64,000 nucleotides of DNA from Pseudorhodoferax aquiterrae (GCF_014652235.1 NZ_BMYK01000014.1:1-64000); one strand, 5' to 3'; shown: positions 52,969 through 62,438, counted from the first letter of the stretch. Made by a program: numbers and translations. Notes: generated from the letters alone by a model not told the origin.

Positions 52969-53053
52969 CTAATTATTCTGCCGGCACGCCCATCCCGCAA
53001 TGCCCGTCGAACGCCGAAAGCTCCACGCGGCGCGGCTGACACAATCGCGGCCC

Positions 53054-53560
53054 ATGTCCGCCTCCACCGAACTGCCCACCCTGCCCGATCTGGCCGCCCG
53101 CGTGGCCGCGCGTCTGCGCGAACGCCGCGACACCGTGGCCGTGGCCGAGTCCTCGGCCGGCGGCCTGGTCGCCGCCGCGTTGCTGGCCGTGCCGGGGGCG
53201 TCCGCCTACTTCCTGGGCGGCGCCGTGGTCTATTCGCGCCGTGCCGGCAAGGCCCTGCTGGGCCTGGCGCCGGCCGACATGGAAGGCCTGCGCGCCGAGA
53301 CCGAGCCCTATGCGCTGCTGCTGGCGAGCAAGGTACGCGCCAGCCACCGCGCCAGCTGGGGCCTGGGCGAGACCGGGGCGGCCGGCCCGTCCGACAGCCC
53401 CGCCGGCGACCCGGCCGGCCGGGCCTGCCTGGCCGTCGTCGGTGCGACGCAGCACAGCCGCACCGTGCTGACCGGCAGCACCGAACGCGCCACCAACATG
53501 GACCTGTTCGCCCGCCAGCTGCTGGCGCTGTTCGACGACGTGCTCGCCGAGGCGCCATGA
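53054..53560 (+). CDS. CinA C-terminal family protein (PncC-type nicotinamide-nucleotide amidase)
   Basis: This 168-residue protein corresponds to the stand-alone CinA C-terminal domain, which deamidates NMN. The motif AVAESSAGGLVAAALL near residue 33 contains the catalytic serine region, followed by FLGGAVVYSRRAG and the GLGETGAAGPS turn. A -10-like CACAAT lies 8 bp before the ATG, so the mRNA may be leaderless. It overlaps the next gene by ATGA. Confidence 0.85.
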   Translation: MSASTELPTLPDLAARVAARLRERRDTVAVAESSAGGLVAAALLAVPGASAYFLGGAVVYSRRAGKALLGLAPADMEGLRAETEPYALLLASKVRASHRASWGLGETGAAGPSDSPAGDPAGRACLAVVGATQHSRTVLTGSTERATNMDLFARQLLALFDDVLAEAP

Positions 53561-53784
53561 CGCTGGCACCGCCCACCGACGCCGCCTCGGCACGCGCCGC
53601 CATCGACGCGATCGCGGCACGCCTCGCGGCCCGCGGCATCGCCGGCATGCGCGCGCCGCCGCCCGAGCCCACCACCTGCTGCGGCCGCGGCTGCAACGGC
53701 TGTGTCTGGGAGGGCTACCTGGGCGCGGTGGTCTGGTGGTGCGAGGACGCCCAGGCCCTGCTGGCCGAGGCCGCCCCGGCATGA
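53557..53784 (+). CDS. Oxidoreductase-like domain protein
   Basis: This 75-residue protein has the short PPPEPTTCCGRGCNGCVWEGYL motif of the Oxidoreductase-like N-terminal family. Four cysteines are spaced CC-x3-C-x2-C, likely to hold a metal or cluster. The function of stand-alone members is unknown. It is coupled by ATGA on both sides. Confidence 0.8.
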   Translation: MTLAPPTDAASARAAIDAIAARLAARGIAGMRAPPPEPTTCCGRGCNGCVWEGYLGAVVWWCEDAQALLAEAAPA

Positions 53785-54122
53785 CGTCCGAGACCCGGGC
53801 CGCGCTGCGCGCCAATCTCGAGAAGCTGCTGGCCGGCGGCCGCGACGGCGCGCTGCTGCGCTTCGGGCTGGGCCAGGCGCTGTTGCAGGAGGGCCAGCCG
53901 CAGCAAGCCGCCCCGCACCTGCAGCAGGCCACGGTCCAGGATCCGCACTACTCAGCGGCCTGGAAGCTGCTCGGCAAGGCGCTGGAGCAGCTGGGCCGCA
54001 CCGACGAGGCCGAAGCGGCCTGGACCCAGGGCCTGGCCGTCGCCCGTGAGCGCGGCGACATGCAGTCCGTCAAGGAGATCACCGTGTTCCTGCGGCGCCT
54101 GCAGCGCGCGCGGGGCGGCTGA
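53781..54122 (+). CDS. Tetratricopeptide repeat protein
   Basis: This 113-residue protein has two or three TPR helices, best seen in LLRFGLGQALLQEGQPQQAAPHLQQATVQDPHYSAAWKLLGKALEQLGRTDEAEAAW. It has no signal peptide, so it is cytoplasmic and probably a protein-binding adaptor. It overlaps the oxidoreductase-like gene by ATGA and stops 3 bp before the convergent lgt gene. Confidence 0.85.
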   Translation: MTSETRAALRANLEKLLAGGRDGALLRFGLGQALLQEGQPQQAAPHLQQATVQDPHYSAAWKLLGKALEQLGRTDEAEAAWTQGLAVARERGDMQSVKEITVFLRRLQRARGG

Positions 54123-54125
54123 CGC

Positions 54126-54947
54126 TCAGGCGCGGGCCGGCAGCGCAGCGGCACGCCGCCCGCACCAGACCCACATCACGATGCCGGCCAGCACCATGGG
54201 CACGCACAGCCACTGGCCCATGCTCATGCCCAGCGACAGCAGGCCCAGGAAGGCATCGGGCTCGCGGAAGAACTCGGCCGTGAAGCGCAGCAGGCCGTAG
54301 CCGATCAGGAAGGCCGCAGCGACCTGGCCCTCGGCGCGGCGCTTGCGCGCGTACAGCCACAGCAGCACGAACAGCAGCAGGCCCTCCAGCAGGAACTGGT
54401 AGACCTGCGAGGGGTGGCGCGGCAGCATGGAGCCGCTCTGCGGGAACACCATGCCCCAGGGCAGGTCCGGGCTGGAGAAGCGGCCCCACAGCTCGCCGTT
54501 GATGAAGTTGCCGACGCGGCCGGCCGCCAGCCCGGTCGGCACGCAGGGCGCCACGAAGTCAGCCACCTGCATCCAGGGCCGCTGTCGCGAGCGCGCGAAC
54601 CAGACCATGGCCACGATCACGCCCAGCATGCCGCCGTGGAAGGCCATGCCGCCCTGCCACACGTAGAGGATCTCCAATGGGTGGGCGACGTAGTGGCCGG
54701 GCTTGTAGAACAGGCAGTAGCCCAGCCGCCCGCCGACCACCACGCCGACCACGCCCAGGAACAGGATGTCCTCCACATCCTTGCGCGTCCAGGGCGGCAC
54801 CACCGAGGCGAAGGGCTCGTGGCGCAGGCGCAGGTTGCCCAGGAACATGAACAGGCCGAAGGCGACCAGGTAGGTGATGCCATACCAGTGGATGGCGACA
54901 GGCCCGATCTGCAGCGCGACCGGGTCGATCTGGGGGTACATGAGCAT
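54126..54947 (-). CDS. lgt: Prolipoprotein diacylglyceryl transferase
   Basis: This 273-residue inner-membrane enzyme transfers diacylglycerol from phosphatidylglycerol to the lipobox cysteine of prolipoproteins. It has seven helices. The signature [14 protein letters not shown] is near residue 142, and essential histidine and arginine residues lie in WHG-like WYGITY and AFHGGMLG. ATGs at 54947 and 54941 are possible. It acts on the lipoproteins of this window, for example the efflux channel. Confidence 0.96.
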   Translation of the reverse strand: MLMYPQIDPVALQIGPVAIHWYGITYLVAFGLFMFLGNLRLRHEPFASVVPPWTRKDVEDILFLGVVGVVVGGRLGYCLFYKPGHYVAHPLEILYVWQGGMAFHGGMLGVIVAMVWFARSRQRPWMQVADFVAPCVPTGLAAGRVGNFINGELWGRFSSPDLPWGMVFPQSGSMLPRHPSQVYQFLLEGLLLFVLLWLYARKRRAEGQVAAAFLIGYGLLRFTAEFFREPDAFLGLLSLGMSMGQWLCVPMVLAGIVMWVWCGRRAAALPARA

Positions 54948-54974
54948 CGGGCGATTGTGCCCGCCGGCCGCGGC

Positions 54975-55553
54975 TCAGCCCGAAAAGCCCCCCTCGGCCA
55001 GGAAGGCCTGCTCGGCCACCGTGGTCGCGCGCCCCAGCATGGCGTTGCGGTGCGGAAAGCGGCCGAAGCGCGCCACGATGTCCAGGTGGCCCTGCGCATG
55101 GCTGGCGAACGGCTCGCCCAGCGCGCGGTTGAGCGCCAGCGCCCGCTCCTGGTCGGGCAGATGCTCGGAATGCGAGAGCGGCAGGTAGAAGAACAACCGC
55201 AGGTCCTGCGGCACCTGCCGGTCCAGGCCGGCGTCCAGCGCCTGGCGACAGAACATGCGGGCCAGCGGATCGGTCGCGTACATGTGGCCGGTGCCGCGAA
55301 AGCTGTTGCGCGGGTACTGGTCGAGCAGCAACAGCAAGGCCAGCGCGCCCTCGGCCGTCGCCACCCAGGCATCGCAGCGGCGCGCGGCCGCGGCGAAATG
55401 CAGGTCGTGGAAACGTTCGCGGAACGCGCGGTCGAAGGCCGCGTCCTTGGCGAACCAGCGCGCAGAACCGGCGTCGCGCCAGAACTGCACGACGGCGGCA
55501 GCCTGCGCCGGCGGCACGGGGTCGTGCTCAGGCGGGCTTGGCTTGCGTGGCAT
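54975..55553 (-). CDS. DUF924 family protein
   Basis: This 192-residue helical protein has the family patterns VVQFWRDAGSARWFAKDAAFDRAFRERF near the start and LLLLLDQYPRNSFRGTGHMYATDP in the middle. SEHLPDQERALAL and ARFGRFPHRNAMLGR come later. No reaction is known for the family. It overlaps the end of the kefC-like gene by 26 nt, so the two are probably translated together. Confidence 0.88.
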   Translation of the reverse strand: MPRKPSPPEHDPVPPAQAAAVVQFWRDAGSARWFAKDAAFDRAFRERFHDLHFAAAARRCDAWVATAEGALALLLLLDQYPRNSFRGTGHMYATDPLARMFCRQALDAGLDRQVPQDLRLFFYLPLSHSEHLPDQERALALNRALGEPFASHAQGHLDIVARFGRFPHRNAMLGRATTVAEQAFLAEGGFSG

Positions 55554-57318
55554 CGTCGTTCTCCTTGTTGCGCAGATGGCCCAGCACCAGGGCCCGGCCG
55601 GCGAAGGCGTCGCCGGCCACTTCCAGGTCGAAGCGTTCGCCGTCCAGGCGGCGCAGGTCGGCCATCACGGCATCGGCCTCCTCCGGCGTGGCGCCCGTGG
55701 CCAGCACCGCCTCGCGGCCCAGAAGCATGGCCGACTCGAAGGTCTCGCGCACCACATAGTCGGCGCCGCCGGTCTTGACCAGCTCCAGCGCATGCTCGCG
55801 GTCGAAGGCCCGCACCAGCACGCGCGCATGCGGGCATTCGGCCTTGGCGTTCTCGGCGATGCGCGTGGCGGCTGCCTTGTCGTCCACGCAGACCAGGATG
55901 GCGCTGGCGCTGTGCGCACCGGCCGCATGCAGCACGTCGGCACGGGCGCCGTCGCCGTAGTAGACCTTGAAGCCCAGGTAGGACTGGGCGTCACGGATGA
56001 CCTGGGTGTCGTTGTCGATCACGGTCAGCGAGGCGCCGCGTGCCACCACGCCCTGGCTGGCGATCTGGCCGACGCGGCCGAAGCCGATCACGAGCACGCT
56101 GGCACGCCGGTCCTGCGCAGCCTCCACGCCCTCCATCGAACTGGCCGGCCGCGGGCCGAAGCGGCCGTGCAACAGCACCACCAGCGGCGTGAGCGCCATG
56201 GACAGCACCACGATGGCCGTCATGTTGGCGTTGACGGTCGCGTCGATCACGCCGGCGCCCAGCGCCGCGGCGAACAGCACGAAGGCGAACTCGCCGCCCT
56301 GGGCCATCAGCACGGCGCGGTCCAGCGCATCGGCGTGCGAACTCCTGGCCAAGCGCGCCACGCCGTAGATGCAAAGCGCCTTGACCGCCATCATCGCGAC
56401 CACGCCCGCCGCGATCAGCGGCCAGTTGCGCGCCACCACGGCCAGGTCCAGCGACATGCCCACGCCCAGGAAGAACAGGCCCAGCAGCAGGCCGCGGAAG
56501 GGCTCGATGTCGGCCTCCAGCTGGTGGCGAAACGTGGACTCCGAAAGCAGCACGCCGGCCAGGAAAGCGCCCATGGCCATGGACAGGCCACCCAGTTGCA
56601 TCAGCAGCGCCGCGCCCAGCACCACCAGGAGCGCGGCCGCCGTCATCACCTCGCGCGCCTTGGCGGTGGCCAGCACGCGGAACAGCGGGTTGAGCAGCCA
56701 CACGCCGGCCGCCACCAGTGCGGCCAGCGCACCCAGGGCCAGGCCGACGACGCCCCAGCGCGAGGGCGCCACCGCCTGCGCATCGAGCGCGGGCGGCGCG
56801 ATGAAGGCGACGATGGCCAGCAGCGGCACGATCAGCAGGTCCTCGAAAAGCAGGATGGAGACGATGCGCTGCCCGCGGGGCGCGGCGATGTCGCCGCGCT
56901 CGCCCAAGAGCTGCATGACGATGGCCGTGGAGGTCAGCACGAAGCCCATGGCGCTCACGAAGGACACGGCCAAGGGAAAGCCGAAGCCGATGCCCACCAG
57001 CGTCAGCAGCAAGCCGCAGACCAGGCACTGCAGGCTGCCCAGGCCGAAGATCTGGCGCCGCAGGCTCCACAGGTGCGAGGGCTGCATCTCCAGCCCGATC
57101 ACGAACAGGAACATCACCACGCCGAGCTCGGCCACGTGCAGGATGGCCTGCGGATCGTCGAACAGCCTGAGCCCGAACGGCCCGATGGCCAGGCCGGCCG
57201 CCAGGTAGCCCAGCACCGAGCCCAGGCCGAGCCGCTTGAACAGCGGCACGCCGACCACGGCTGCACCGAGCAGACTGACGACCCGCACGAGATCGTTCGC
57301 ACTTCCTTCTACCGCCAT
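55528..57318 (-). CDS. Monovalent cation:proton antiporter with TrkA-N domain (KefC-like)
   Basis: This 596-residue CPA2 antiporter has about twelve helices over residues 1-385, then a Rossmann TrkA-N domain (VLVIGFGRVGQIASQ) that binds NAD or glutathione adducts. The membrane part has GLAIGPFGLRLF and LLFEDLLIVPLLAI, with the acidic pore pair, and the late GLFFLGVGMSLDL. It is likely to export potassium in response to electrophiles or redox state. Confidence 0.92.
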   Translation of the reverse strand: MAVEGSANDLVRVVSLLGAAVVGVPLFKRLGLGSVLGYLAAGLAIGPFGLRLFDDPQAILHVAELGVVMFLFVIGLEMQPSHLWSLRRQIFGLGSLQCLVCGLLLTLVGIGFGFPLAVSFVSAMGFVLTSTAIVMQLLGERGDIAAPRGQRIVSILLFEDLLIVPLLAIVAFIAPPALDAQAVAPSRWGVVGLALGALAALVAAGVWLLNPLFRVLATAKAREVMTAAALLVVLGAALLMQLGGLSMAMGAFLAGVLLSESTFRHQLEADIEPFRGLLLGLFFLGVGMSLDLAVVARNWPLIAAGVVAMMAVKALCIYGVARLARSSHADALDRAVLMAQGGEFAFVLFAAALGAGVIDATVNANMTAIVVLSMALTPLVVLLHGRFGPRPASSMEGVEAAQDRRASVLVIGFGRVGQIASQGVVARGASLTVIDNDTQVIRDAQSYLGFKVYYGDGARADVLHAAGAHSASAILVCVDDKAAATRIAENAKAECPHARVLVRAFDREHALELVKTGGADYVVRETFESAMLLGREAVLATGATPEEADAVMADLRRLDGERFDLEVAGDAFAGRALVLGHLRNKENDDATQAKPA

Positions 57319-57330
57319 CGAGGCCCTCCC

Positions 57331-57366
57331 AAAAACAAAAAAGCGCGGCCCTTGCGCAGGCCGCGC
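57331..57366 (-). terminator. Rho-independent terminator
   Basis: On the minus strand the hairpin GCGCGGCC-N8-GGCCGCGC (57343-57366) is followed by TTTTTTGTTTTT. It lies between the small membrane gene and the kefC-like gene and should end transcription of the former. It gives the kefC-DUF924 pair an independent start. Confidence 0.9.
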
Positions 57367-57423
57367 CCATATCCAGCACGGATCAACGGGGTTCGCACCC
57401 CGAACGGATGCTTCTTCTTGTGA

Positions 57424-57693
57424 TCAGCTGCGCGACAGTTGCCAGGCCACCAGTCCTGCCACCAGCGCCGGAACGGCGAACACGACGAGCAGGATCGGCA
57501 ATTCTTCCCGCACTGTATAGCCAGCGTGCGTCACGCCCACCCACATGTTGAGCAGCGCGACCAGCAGCCAGACCGGCACGAAGGCCTTGGCGGCCAGCGC
57601 CATGGCGGCGCCGCTGGCGCCCCACAGCCATCCGAACAACACGAACACCACGAGCAGCAGCACGCCCGCCCCCATCGTCATCGCCATGTGCAT
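57424..57693 (-). CDS. Small three-helix membrane protein
   Basis: This 89-residue protein has three hydrophobic segments (GAGVLLLVVFVLFGWLWGA, FVPVWLLVALLNMWVGV and PILLVVFAVPALVAGLVAW). No named family is recognised. It lies 39 bp after the lipoprotein gene on the same strand and is closed by a strong terminator, so it may be the last gene of the SDR-ALDH operon. Confidence 0.7.
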   Translation of the reverse strand: MHMAMTMGAGVLLLVVFVLFGWLWGASGAAMALAAKAFVPVWLLVALLNMWVGVTHAGYTVREELPILLVVFAVPALVAGLVAWQLSRS

Positions 57694-57732
57694 GGCAGCC
57701 TCCCTTTCAAGGTTTGAAACATGTCCGGCGCG

Positions 57733-58257
57733 CTAGCGTAGCAGCGCGCGGTAGAAGTCCAGCCCGGCCTGCAGGTGCGGTCCCAGCGGCAGGCCGCGGC
57801 CCAGCATCTCGTCCAGCGCGGGCTGCGCGATCTCCATCACGTAGCTGCTGCGCGTGGCGACCAGCCGCGTGGGCGGCAGGCCCAAGGCCACCATGTCACG
57901 CCCGCCATACCACTTGGCCGGGTCGGCATGTCCCGCCGCGATGCTGCGGCCGGCCACCTGCAGCTGCCAGCCACCGTCCAGCAGCGTCCAGAAGCTGTCG
58001 ATGCCGCGCTGGCTGCTCGCCACCTCGGCCCCGGGCTCGACCGACCATTCGCGCGAATGGTCGATGACCCATTGCAGCTGCTCGTTCGACATGCCGCGGA
58101 ACATCGGCACCTTGGCCAGAAGATGCAGGTAGGTGACCGAGGCCTTCATGCCGGGGCCGGGCGGCGTGGCGCCGGAGCTCGCGCACCCCGGCAGTGCGGC
58201 GCCCAGGGGCAATGCGGCCGCAGCGGCGAGCCATCGGCGTCGGGTGGAAATGCCCAT
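57733..58257 (-). CDS. Exported lipoprotein with cyclic-nucleotide-binding-like domain
   Basis: This 174-residue protein begins with a twin-arginine-like leader (STRRRWLAAAAALPLGAALPGC), giving a lipobox cysteine at residue 25. The mature part resembles a cNMP-binding beta-roll. LLAKVPMFRGMSNEQLQWVIDHSREWSVEPGAEVASSQRG is the classic start of that fold, followed by FWTLLDGGWQLQV. Such domains normally act in the cytoplasm, so an exported, lipid-anchored copy is unusual. It follows the aldehyde dehydrogenase gene by 4 nt. Confidence 0.75.
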   Translation of the reverse strand: MGISTRRRWLAAAAALPLGAALPGCASSGATPPGPGMKASVTYLHLLAKVPMFRGMSNEQLQWVIDHSREWSVEPGAEVASSQRGIDSFWTLLDGGWQLQVAGRSIAAGHADPAKWYGGRDMVALGLPPTRLVATRSSYVMEIAQPALDEMLGRGLPLGPHLQAGLDFYRALLR

Positions 58258-58261
58258 GTGT

Positions 58262-59638
58262 TCACTCCGAGAAGACCGACAGGTTCTTGGCGATGTCCTT
58301 GCCCGCGTAGGGCGGGAACACGTCGAGCACCTGGTCGGGGTTGCCCAGCAGCATGGCCTTGGTGTTGGACAAGGCGTCGAAGCCGGCCTTGCCGTAGTAC
58401 TTGCCCATGCCCGAGTAGCCGACTCCGCCGAACGGCAGGCTGTCGATCCAGCAGTGCAGGTTGGTCTGGTTCACGCAACCGCCGCCGAACGAGACGCGGC
58501 CCAGGAAGCGGTCGATGTGGTCCTGGTTCTTGCTGAAGATGTAGGCCGCCAGCGATTTGGGCTTGCGCATGATAGTCTCCACCATGGCGTCGAAGTCCTC
58601 GTAGGGCAGCACCGGCAGCACGGGGCCGAACACCTCCTGCTGCATGGCCGGGTCGTCCCAGCTGGAGGGGTAGAGCACGGTGGGCTCGACGTAGCGGTCG
58701 GCGACGTCGTGGCGGCCACCGTGCACCACCTTGTCCGGCAGGATGTAGGAAGCCACGCGCTCGGTGTCGTGCGTGCTGATCATGCGCGCGAAATCGGGGC
58801 TTTGCTGCGGATCGCTGCCGTACATGGCCGTCAACGAGCGCTTGAGCCGCGCGATGAAGTCCTCGGCGATGGAGCGGTGCACGTAGACATAGCCCGGTGC
58901 GATGCACCACTGGCCCGAGATCGCGTTGTGGCCCCAGGCGATGCGGTCCACCGCGATGTCCAGGTTGGCGGTCTCGTCGACCACCGTGGGGTTCTGGCCG
59001 CCGAGTTCCAGAACGACGGGCGTCAGGTGCTCGGCCGCCGCCCGCATGACGACCTTGCCGACATTGGAACTGCCGGTGAAGAAGATGAAATCGAACGGCA
59101 GTTCCAGCAGCGTGGCGATCTCCTCGCGCCCGCCTGTGACGATGGACACGGCCTCGGGCGCGAAATAGCGTGGCACGAGTTCGGCCAGCAGTGCCGCCAC
59201 GCGCGGCGTGGTGTTCGCCGGCTTGAGCACCACGGTGTTGCCGGCCGCCAGCGCCGCGATGGCCGGATCGAGCAGCAGCAGGATGGGGGCGTTGAACGGG
59301 CCGATGACCAGCGTGACGCCGTACGGCTCCTTGTGGACCACGCCGCGGTTGCCTGCTGCCTCCAGCCCCTTGGGAATGGCGACCGGCTGCGGCGCCATCA
59401 ATTCGGCCAGGTTGTTGCGGTAGTACGCGATGACGCCCAGCGGCACCGTGATCTCGAACAGCTGCTCGAACGGTGGCTTGCGGAAGTCCTGGTAGAGCGC
59501 ATCGCACAGCGCCTGCTGGTTCTCGCGCAGCAGCCGCTCCATGCGCCCGAGCTGGTCCGTGCGCCAGGCATGGGACCGGCTCGCGCCGCTGAAGAAGAAT
59601 TCCCGCTGACGGTCCAACAGGGGTTGGAATCGGTTCAT
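58262..59638 (-). CDS. Aldehyde dehydrogenase (coniferyl/class 3 type)
   Basis: This 458-residue NAD(P)-dependent enzyme oxidises aldehydes to acids. NVGKVVMRAAAEHLTPVVLELGGQNP holds the general base glutamate; the nucleophile cysteine is in SGQWCIAPGYVYVH near residue 245. The length and motif style match coniferyl aldehyde and class 3 enzymes. The start is the ATG at 59638. It lies between an SDR gene and a lipoprotein gene, suggesting a short alcohol-to-aldehyde-to-acid pathway. Confidence 0.9.
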   Translation of the reverse strand: MNRFQPLLDRQREFFFSGASRSHAWRTDQLGRMERLLRENQQALCDALYQDFRKPPFEQLFEITVPLGVIAYYRNNLAELMAPQPVAIPKGLEAAGNRGVVHKEPYGVTLVIGPFNAPILLLLDPAIAALAAGNTVVLKPANTTPRVAALLAELVPRYFAPEAVSIVTGGREEIATLLELPFDFIFFTGSSNVGKVVMRAAAEHLTPVVLELGGQNPTVVDETANLDIAVDRIAWGHNAISGQWCIAPGYVYVHRSIAEDFIARLKRSLTAMYGSDPQQSPDFARMISTHDTERVASYILPDKVVHGGRHDVADRYVEPTVLYPSSWDDPAMQQEVFGPVLPVLPYEDFDAMVETIMRKPKSLAAYIFSKNQDHIDRFLGRVSFGGGCVNQTNLHCWIDSLPFGGVGYSGMGKYYGKAGFDALSNTKAMLLGNPDQVLDVFPPYAGKDIAKNLSVFSE

Positions 59639-59671
59639 GGTGTCCCTTCCCGGCGGCGCGTGCCGCAACGT

Positions 59672-60445
59672 TCAGCGGGTGGTGTAGCCGCCGTTGGCGA
59701 AGATGGTCTGGCCCGTGATCCACCAGCCTTCGGTCACCAGGAACTTGACGATGGGGGCGATGTCCTCGATGTCCGTCAGTCCCTTCTTGGAGTAGCCCGA
59801 CAGCGCGGCCGCGGACGAGTGGTAGGCCGTCGACTCCTTGGATTCCTGGCCGTAGAAGAACGGCGTGTCCATGGGGCCGGGGCCGATGGCGTTGACGCTG
59901 ATGCCGCGGGCGCCGAACTCCTTGGAGGCCGCGCGCGTGTAGTGCTCCACCGGCGCCTTGCTGCCGGGGTAGACGGCGTAGGAATCGGTGTAGGCCGCCA
60001 GCAGCGAACTGACGATGGTGACGATGCTGCCGCGCTCGGCCAGCACGCGGCCGGCCTGCTGGATGAAGAAGAACGCCGCCTTGGAGTTGGCCGCGAAGCT
60101 CTTTTCGTAGTCGGCCTCGGTGATCTGCAGGATGGGCTTCTTGATCACGACACCGGCGGTGTTGATCGCGACGTTGAGCTCGCCGAACTGAGACACGGCG
60201 CGGTCAAAGAGCTGCACGCAGTTCTCGACCACGGACAGGTCGCCCTGGAAGGTGAGGACGCCAACGCCCTTGGCCTTCAGCGCGGCCGCGGTTCTTTCCG
60301 TCTCGTCGCGCGAACCATCGCTGTTGTAGTGAAGAACCAGACCGCGCACGCCGGCATCGGCGAACTGGTGGGCGATCAAGGCTCCCAGGTTCTTACCACC
60401 GCCGCTGATGACAGCCACTTTGTCCTTCAAGGTCGGAGAAGACAT
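59672..60445 (-). CDS. Short-chain dehydrogenase/reductase
   Basis: This 257-residue classical SDR has the cofactor motif ISGGGKNLGALIA near residue 13, DLSVVENC, and a variant NTAG. The catalytic serine lies in TIVSSLLAAY, and tyrosine and lysine in YPGSK. It is divergent from a LysR gene and sits 33 bp before the aldehyde dehydrogenase gene, its likely pathway partner. Confidence 0.88.
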   Translation of the reverse strand: MSSPTLKDKVAVISGGGKNLGALIAHQFADAGVRGLVLHYNSDGSRDETERTAAALKAKGVGVLTFQGDLSVVENCVQLFDRAVSQFGELNVAINTAGVVIKKPILQITEADYEKSFAANSKAAFFFIQQAGRVLAERGSIVTIVSSLLAAYTDSYAVYPGSKAPVEHYTRAASKEFGARGISVNAIGPGPMDTPFFYGQESKESTAYHSSAAALSGYSKKGLTDIEDIAPIVKFLVTEGWWITGQTIFANGGYTTR

Positions 60446-60547
60446 TCATTACCCCTTTGTATGGAATGGAGAGAGAAGTCTATGTTTGGAAACAATCAGG
60501 ATAAAGTCGGCTCTCCTGTCTACACCATCCAGGAATCACGAACAATC

Positions 60548-61465
60548 ATGGACCGGCTGGACCACCTGAGGATCTTTCTGCGCATCGCGCAGTGCAGCAG
60601 CTTCACTCTCGCAGCGGACCAGCTCGGCTTGCCGCGCGCCAGCGTCTCGGGCGCGCTGCAGCAGCTCGAGGCCCGTCTTGGCGCGCGTCTGCTGCACAGA
60701 ACTACCCGGCGGGTGCGGCTCACGGCCGAGGGCGAGAGCCTGCTGGAGCGCGCGCGCTCCCTGGTCCACGGGATGGAGGCGCTGGAGCAGCAGTTCAGCG
60801 CGGCCGGCCAGGGGCTCCGAGGCCGGCTGCGCGTGGAGATGCCCAGCCGCATCGCCCACCGGCTGGTGGCGCCGGCGCTGCCCGAGTTCCTGGCCCGCCA
60901 TCCCGGCGTGGAGCTGGAGCTCGGTTCCAGCGACCGCGCCGTGGACCTGGTGCACGATGGCGTGGACTGCGCGCTGCGCGTGGGCCCGCTGGCGCCCAGC
61001 AGCCTGGTGGCGCGTCCGCTCGGTTCCTTCGCGGTGATCAGCTGCGCCAGCCCGCGCTATCTCGCGCGCCACGGCACGCCGCGCGACATGCACGACCTGC
61101 TGACCCAGCAGCACCGCCAGGTGAACTACGCCGCTGCTGCAGGCGGGCGATACGCGCCCTGGGAATGGACCGAGGACGGCCGCACGCGCTCGGCCATGCT
61201 GCCCGGCGATGTGGCGGCCGGCAATGTGGAAACCTACATCGCCTGCGCGCTGGCCGGCGTGGGACTGGTGCAGGTGCCGGCCTACGACGTGCAGGACCAC
61301 CTGGAGAGCGGCGCCCTGGTCGAGGTGCTGTCGCCATGGTGCCCGCCGGCCCTGCCCGTGCACCTGGTCTATCCGCACCGCCGCCATCTGGCGGACCGTG
61401 TGCAGGCCTTCGGCCACTGGATCGAGGACCTGCTCCGTCCCCATCTGGACCGAGCGGCAAGCTGA
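60548..61465 (+). CDS. LysR-family regulator of the SDR-ALDH operon
   Basis: This 305-residue regulator has an N-terminal helix-turn-helix (RIFLRIAQCSSFTLAADQLGLPRASVSGALQQLEARLG) and an effector domain. It is divergent from the SDR gene; the 102-bp gap contains the interrupted palindrome GTTT-GG-AAAC near 60485, a possible binding site. The start is the ATG at 60548. Confidence 0.88.
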   Translation: MDRLDHLRIFLRIAQCSSFTLAADQLGLPRASVSGALQQLEARLGARLLHRTTRRVRLTAEGESLLERARSLVHGMEALEQQFSAAGQGLRGRLRVEMPSRIAHRLVAPALPEFLARHPGVELELGSSDRAVDLVHDGVDCALRVGPLAPSSLVARPLGSFAVISCASPRYLARHGTPRDMHDLLTQQHRQVNYAAAAGGRYAPWEWTEDGRTRSAMLPGDVAAGNVETYIACALAGVGLVQVPAYDVQDHLESGALVEVLSPWCPPALPVHLVYPHRRHLADRVQAFGHWIEDLLRPHLDRAAS

Positions 61466-61473
61466 GCGCGCGG

Positions 61474-62406
61474 TCAGGCCGGGCTGCGCGCGCGCACGAA
61501 GTCGACGAAACGCGCCAGCGCGGGCGACATCGCCCCGGCCGGCCAGACCAGGCTGGTCTCGCAGACCGGCAGCACCGGCCGCTTGCGGCCCAGGGCCAGC
61601 CGGGCCGCTTCGCGGTAGACCACCCCGGCGCGGCGGAACTGCATCACGCTGGCCGGTACCCAGGCCAGGCCATTGCCGCCCCAGACCAGGTTCACGATGG
61701 TCTGCATCTGGATCGCCTCCTGCGCCACGCGCGGCACCGTGCCCTGGGCGCGGTACATCTCCACCACCGCGTCGTGCAGCGATGGCAGGATGCGGCGCGG
61801 GAACAGCACCAGCGGTTCGGCCAGCACGGCGGCCAGCGGCAACGGGTCCAGCCGTGCCAGCGCATGGCGCGCGCCCAGCGCCAGCACCAGCGGCTCCTGG
61901 CCGACCACCAGCCGATCCAGCCCGGCCGGCGCCTGACCCGGCGCGTGCAGCATGAGGCCGGCGTCGATGCTGCCGCGCGCGAAGGCGTCCAGCTGCACGT
62001 CGCCCGTGGCCTCCATGAGCTCCAGCGCCACGCCGGGGCTCTCGGCATGGAAGTCGCGCACCCACAGCGGCAGCTGCGCGAAGCCCACGGTGGACACGAA
62101 GGCCAGCCGCACGCGGCCGTGCTCGCCCGTGGCCGCCGCCCGCGCCAGCGCCGGCAGGGCTTCGGCCCGCGCCAGCAGTTCGCGCACCTCGGGCAGCAGC
62201 GCCTCGCCAGCCGGCGTCAGGCCCACACGCCGGCGCGTGCGCTCGAACAACGCCACGCCCAGGCCCTTCTCGAGCTGGGCGATGGCCTGGGTCAGCGGCG
62301 GCTGCGTCATGTGCAGGCGCTGCGCCGCGCGGCCGAAGTGCAGTTCCTCGGCCAGCACGGCGAACTGGCGCCACACGCGCAGGTCGGGCGACACCGGGTT
62401 TTTCAT
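61474..62406 (-). CDS. LysR-family regulator divergent from ilvD
   Basis: This 310-residue regulator has the helix-turn-helix FAVLAEELHFGRAAQRLHMTQPPLTQAIAQLEKGLG and a complete effector domain. The sequence resembles the CbbR/BenM-type group that starts with LRVWRQFAVLAEELHFGRAA. It is divergent from ilvD, so control of branched-chain amino acid synthesis is likely but inferred. Confidence 0.88.
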   Translation of the reverse strand: MKNPVSPDLRVWRQFAVLAEELHFGRAAQRLHMTQPPLTQAIAQLEKGLGVALFERTRRRVGLTPAGEALLPEVRELLARAEALPALARAAATGEHGRVRLAFVSTVGFAQLPLWVRDFHAESPGVALELMEATGDVQLDAFARGSIDAGLMLHAPGQAPAGLDRLVVGQEPLVLALGARHALARLDPLPLAAVLAEPLVLFPRRILPSLHDAVVEMYRAQGTVPRVAQEAIQMQTIVNLVWGGNGLAWVPASVMQFRRAGVVYREAARLALGRKRPVLPVCETSLVWPAGAMSPALARFVDFVRARSPA

Positions 62407-62438
62407 ATGCCAAGCATATCAATGAGCGCTGCAAAAGC

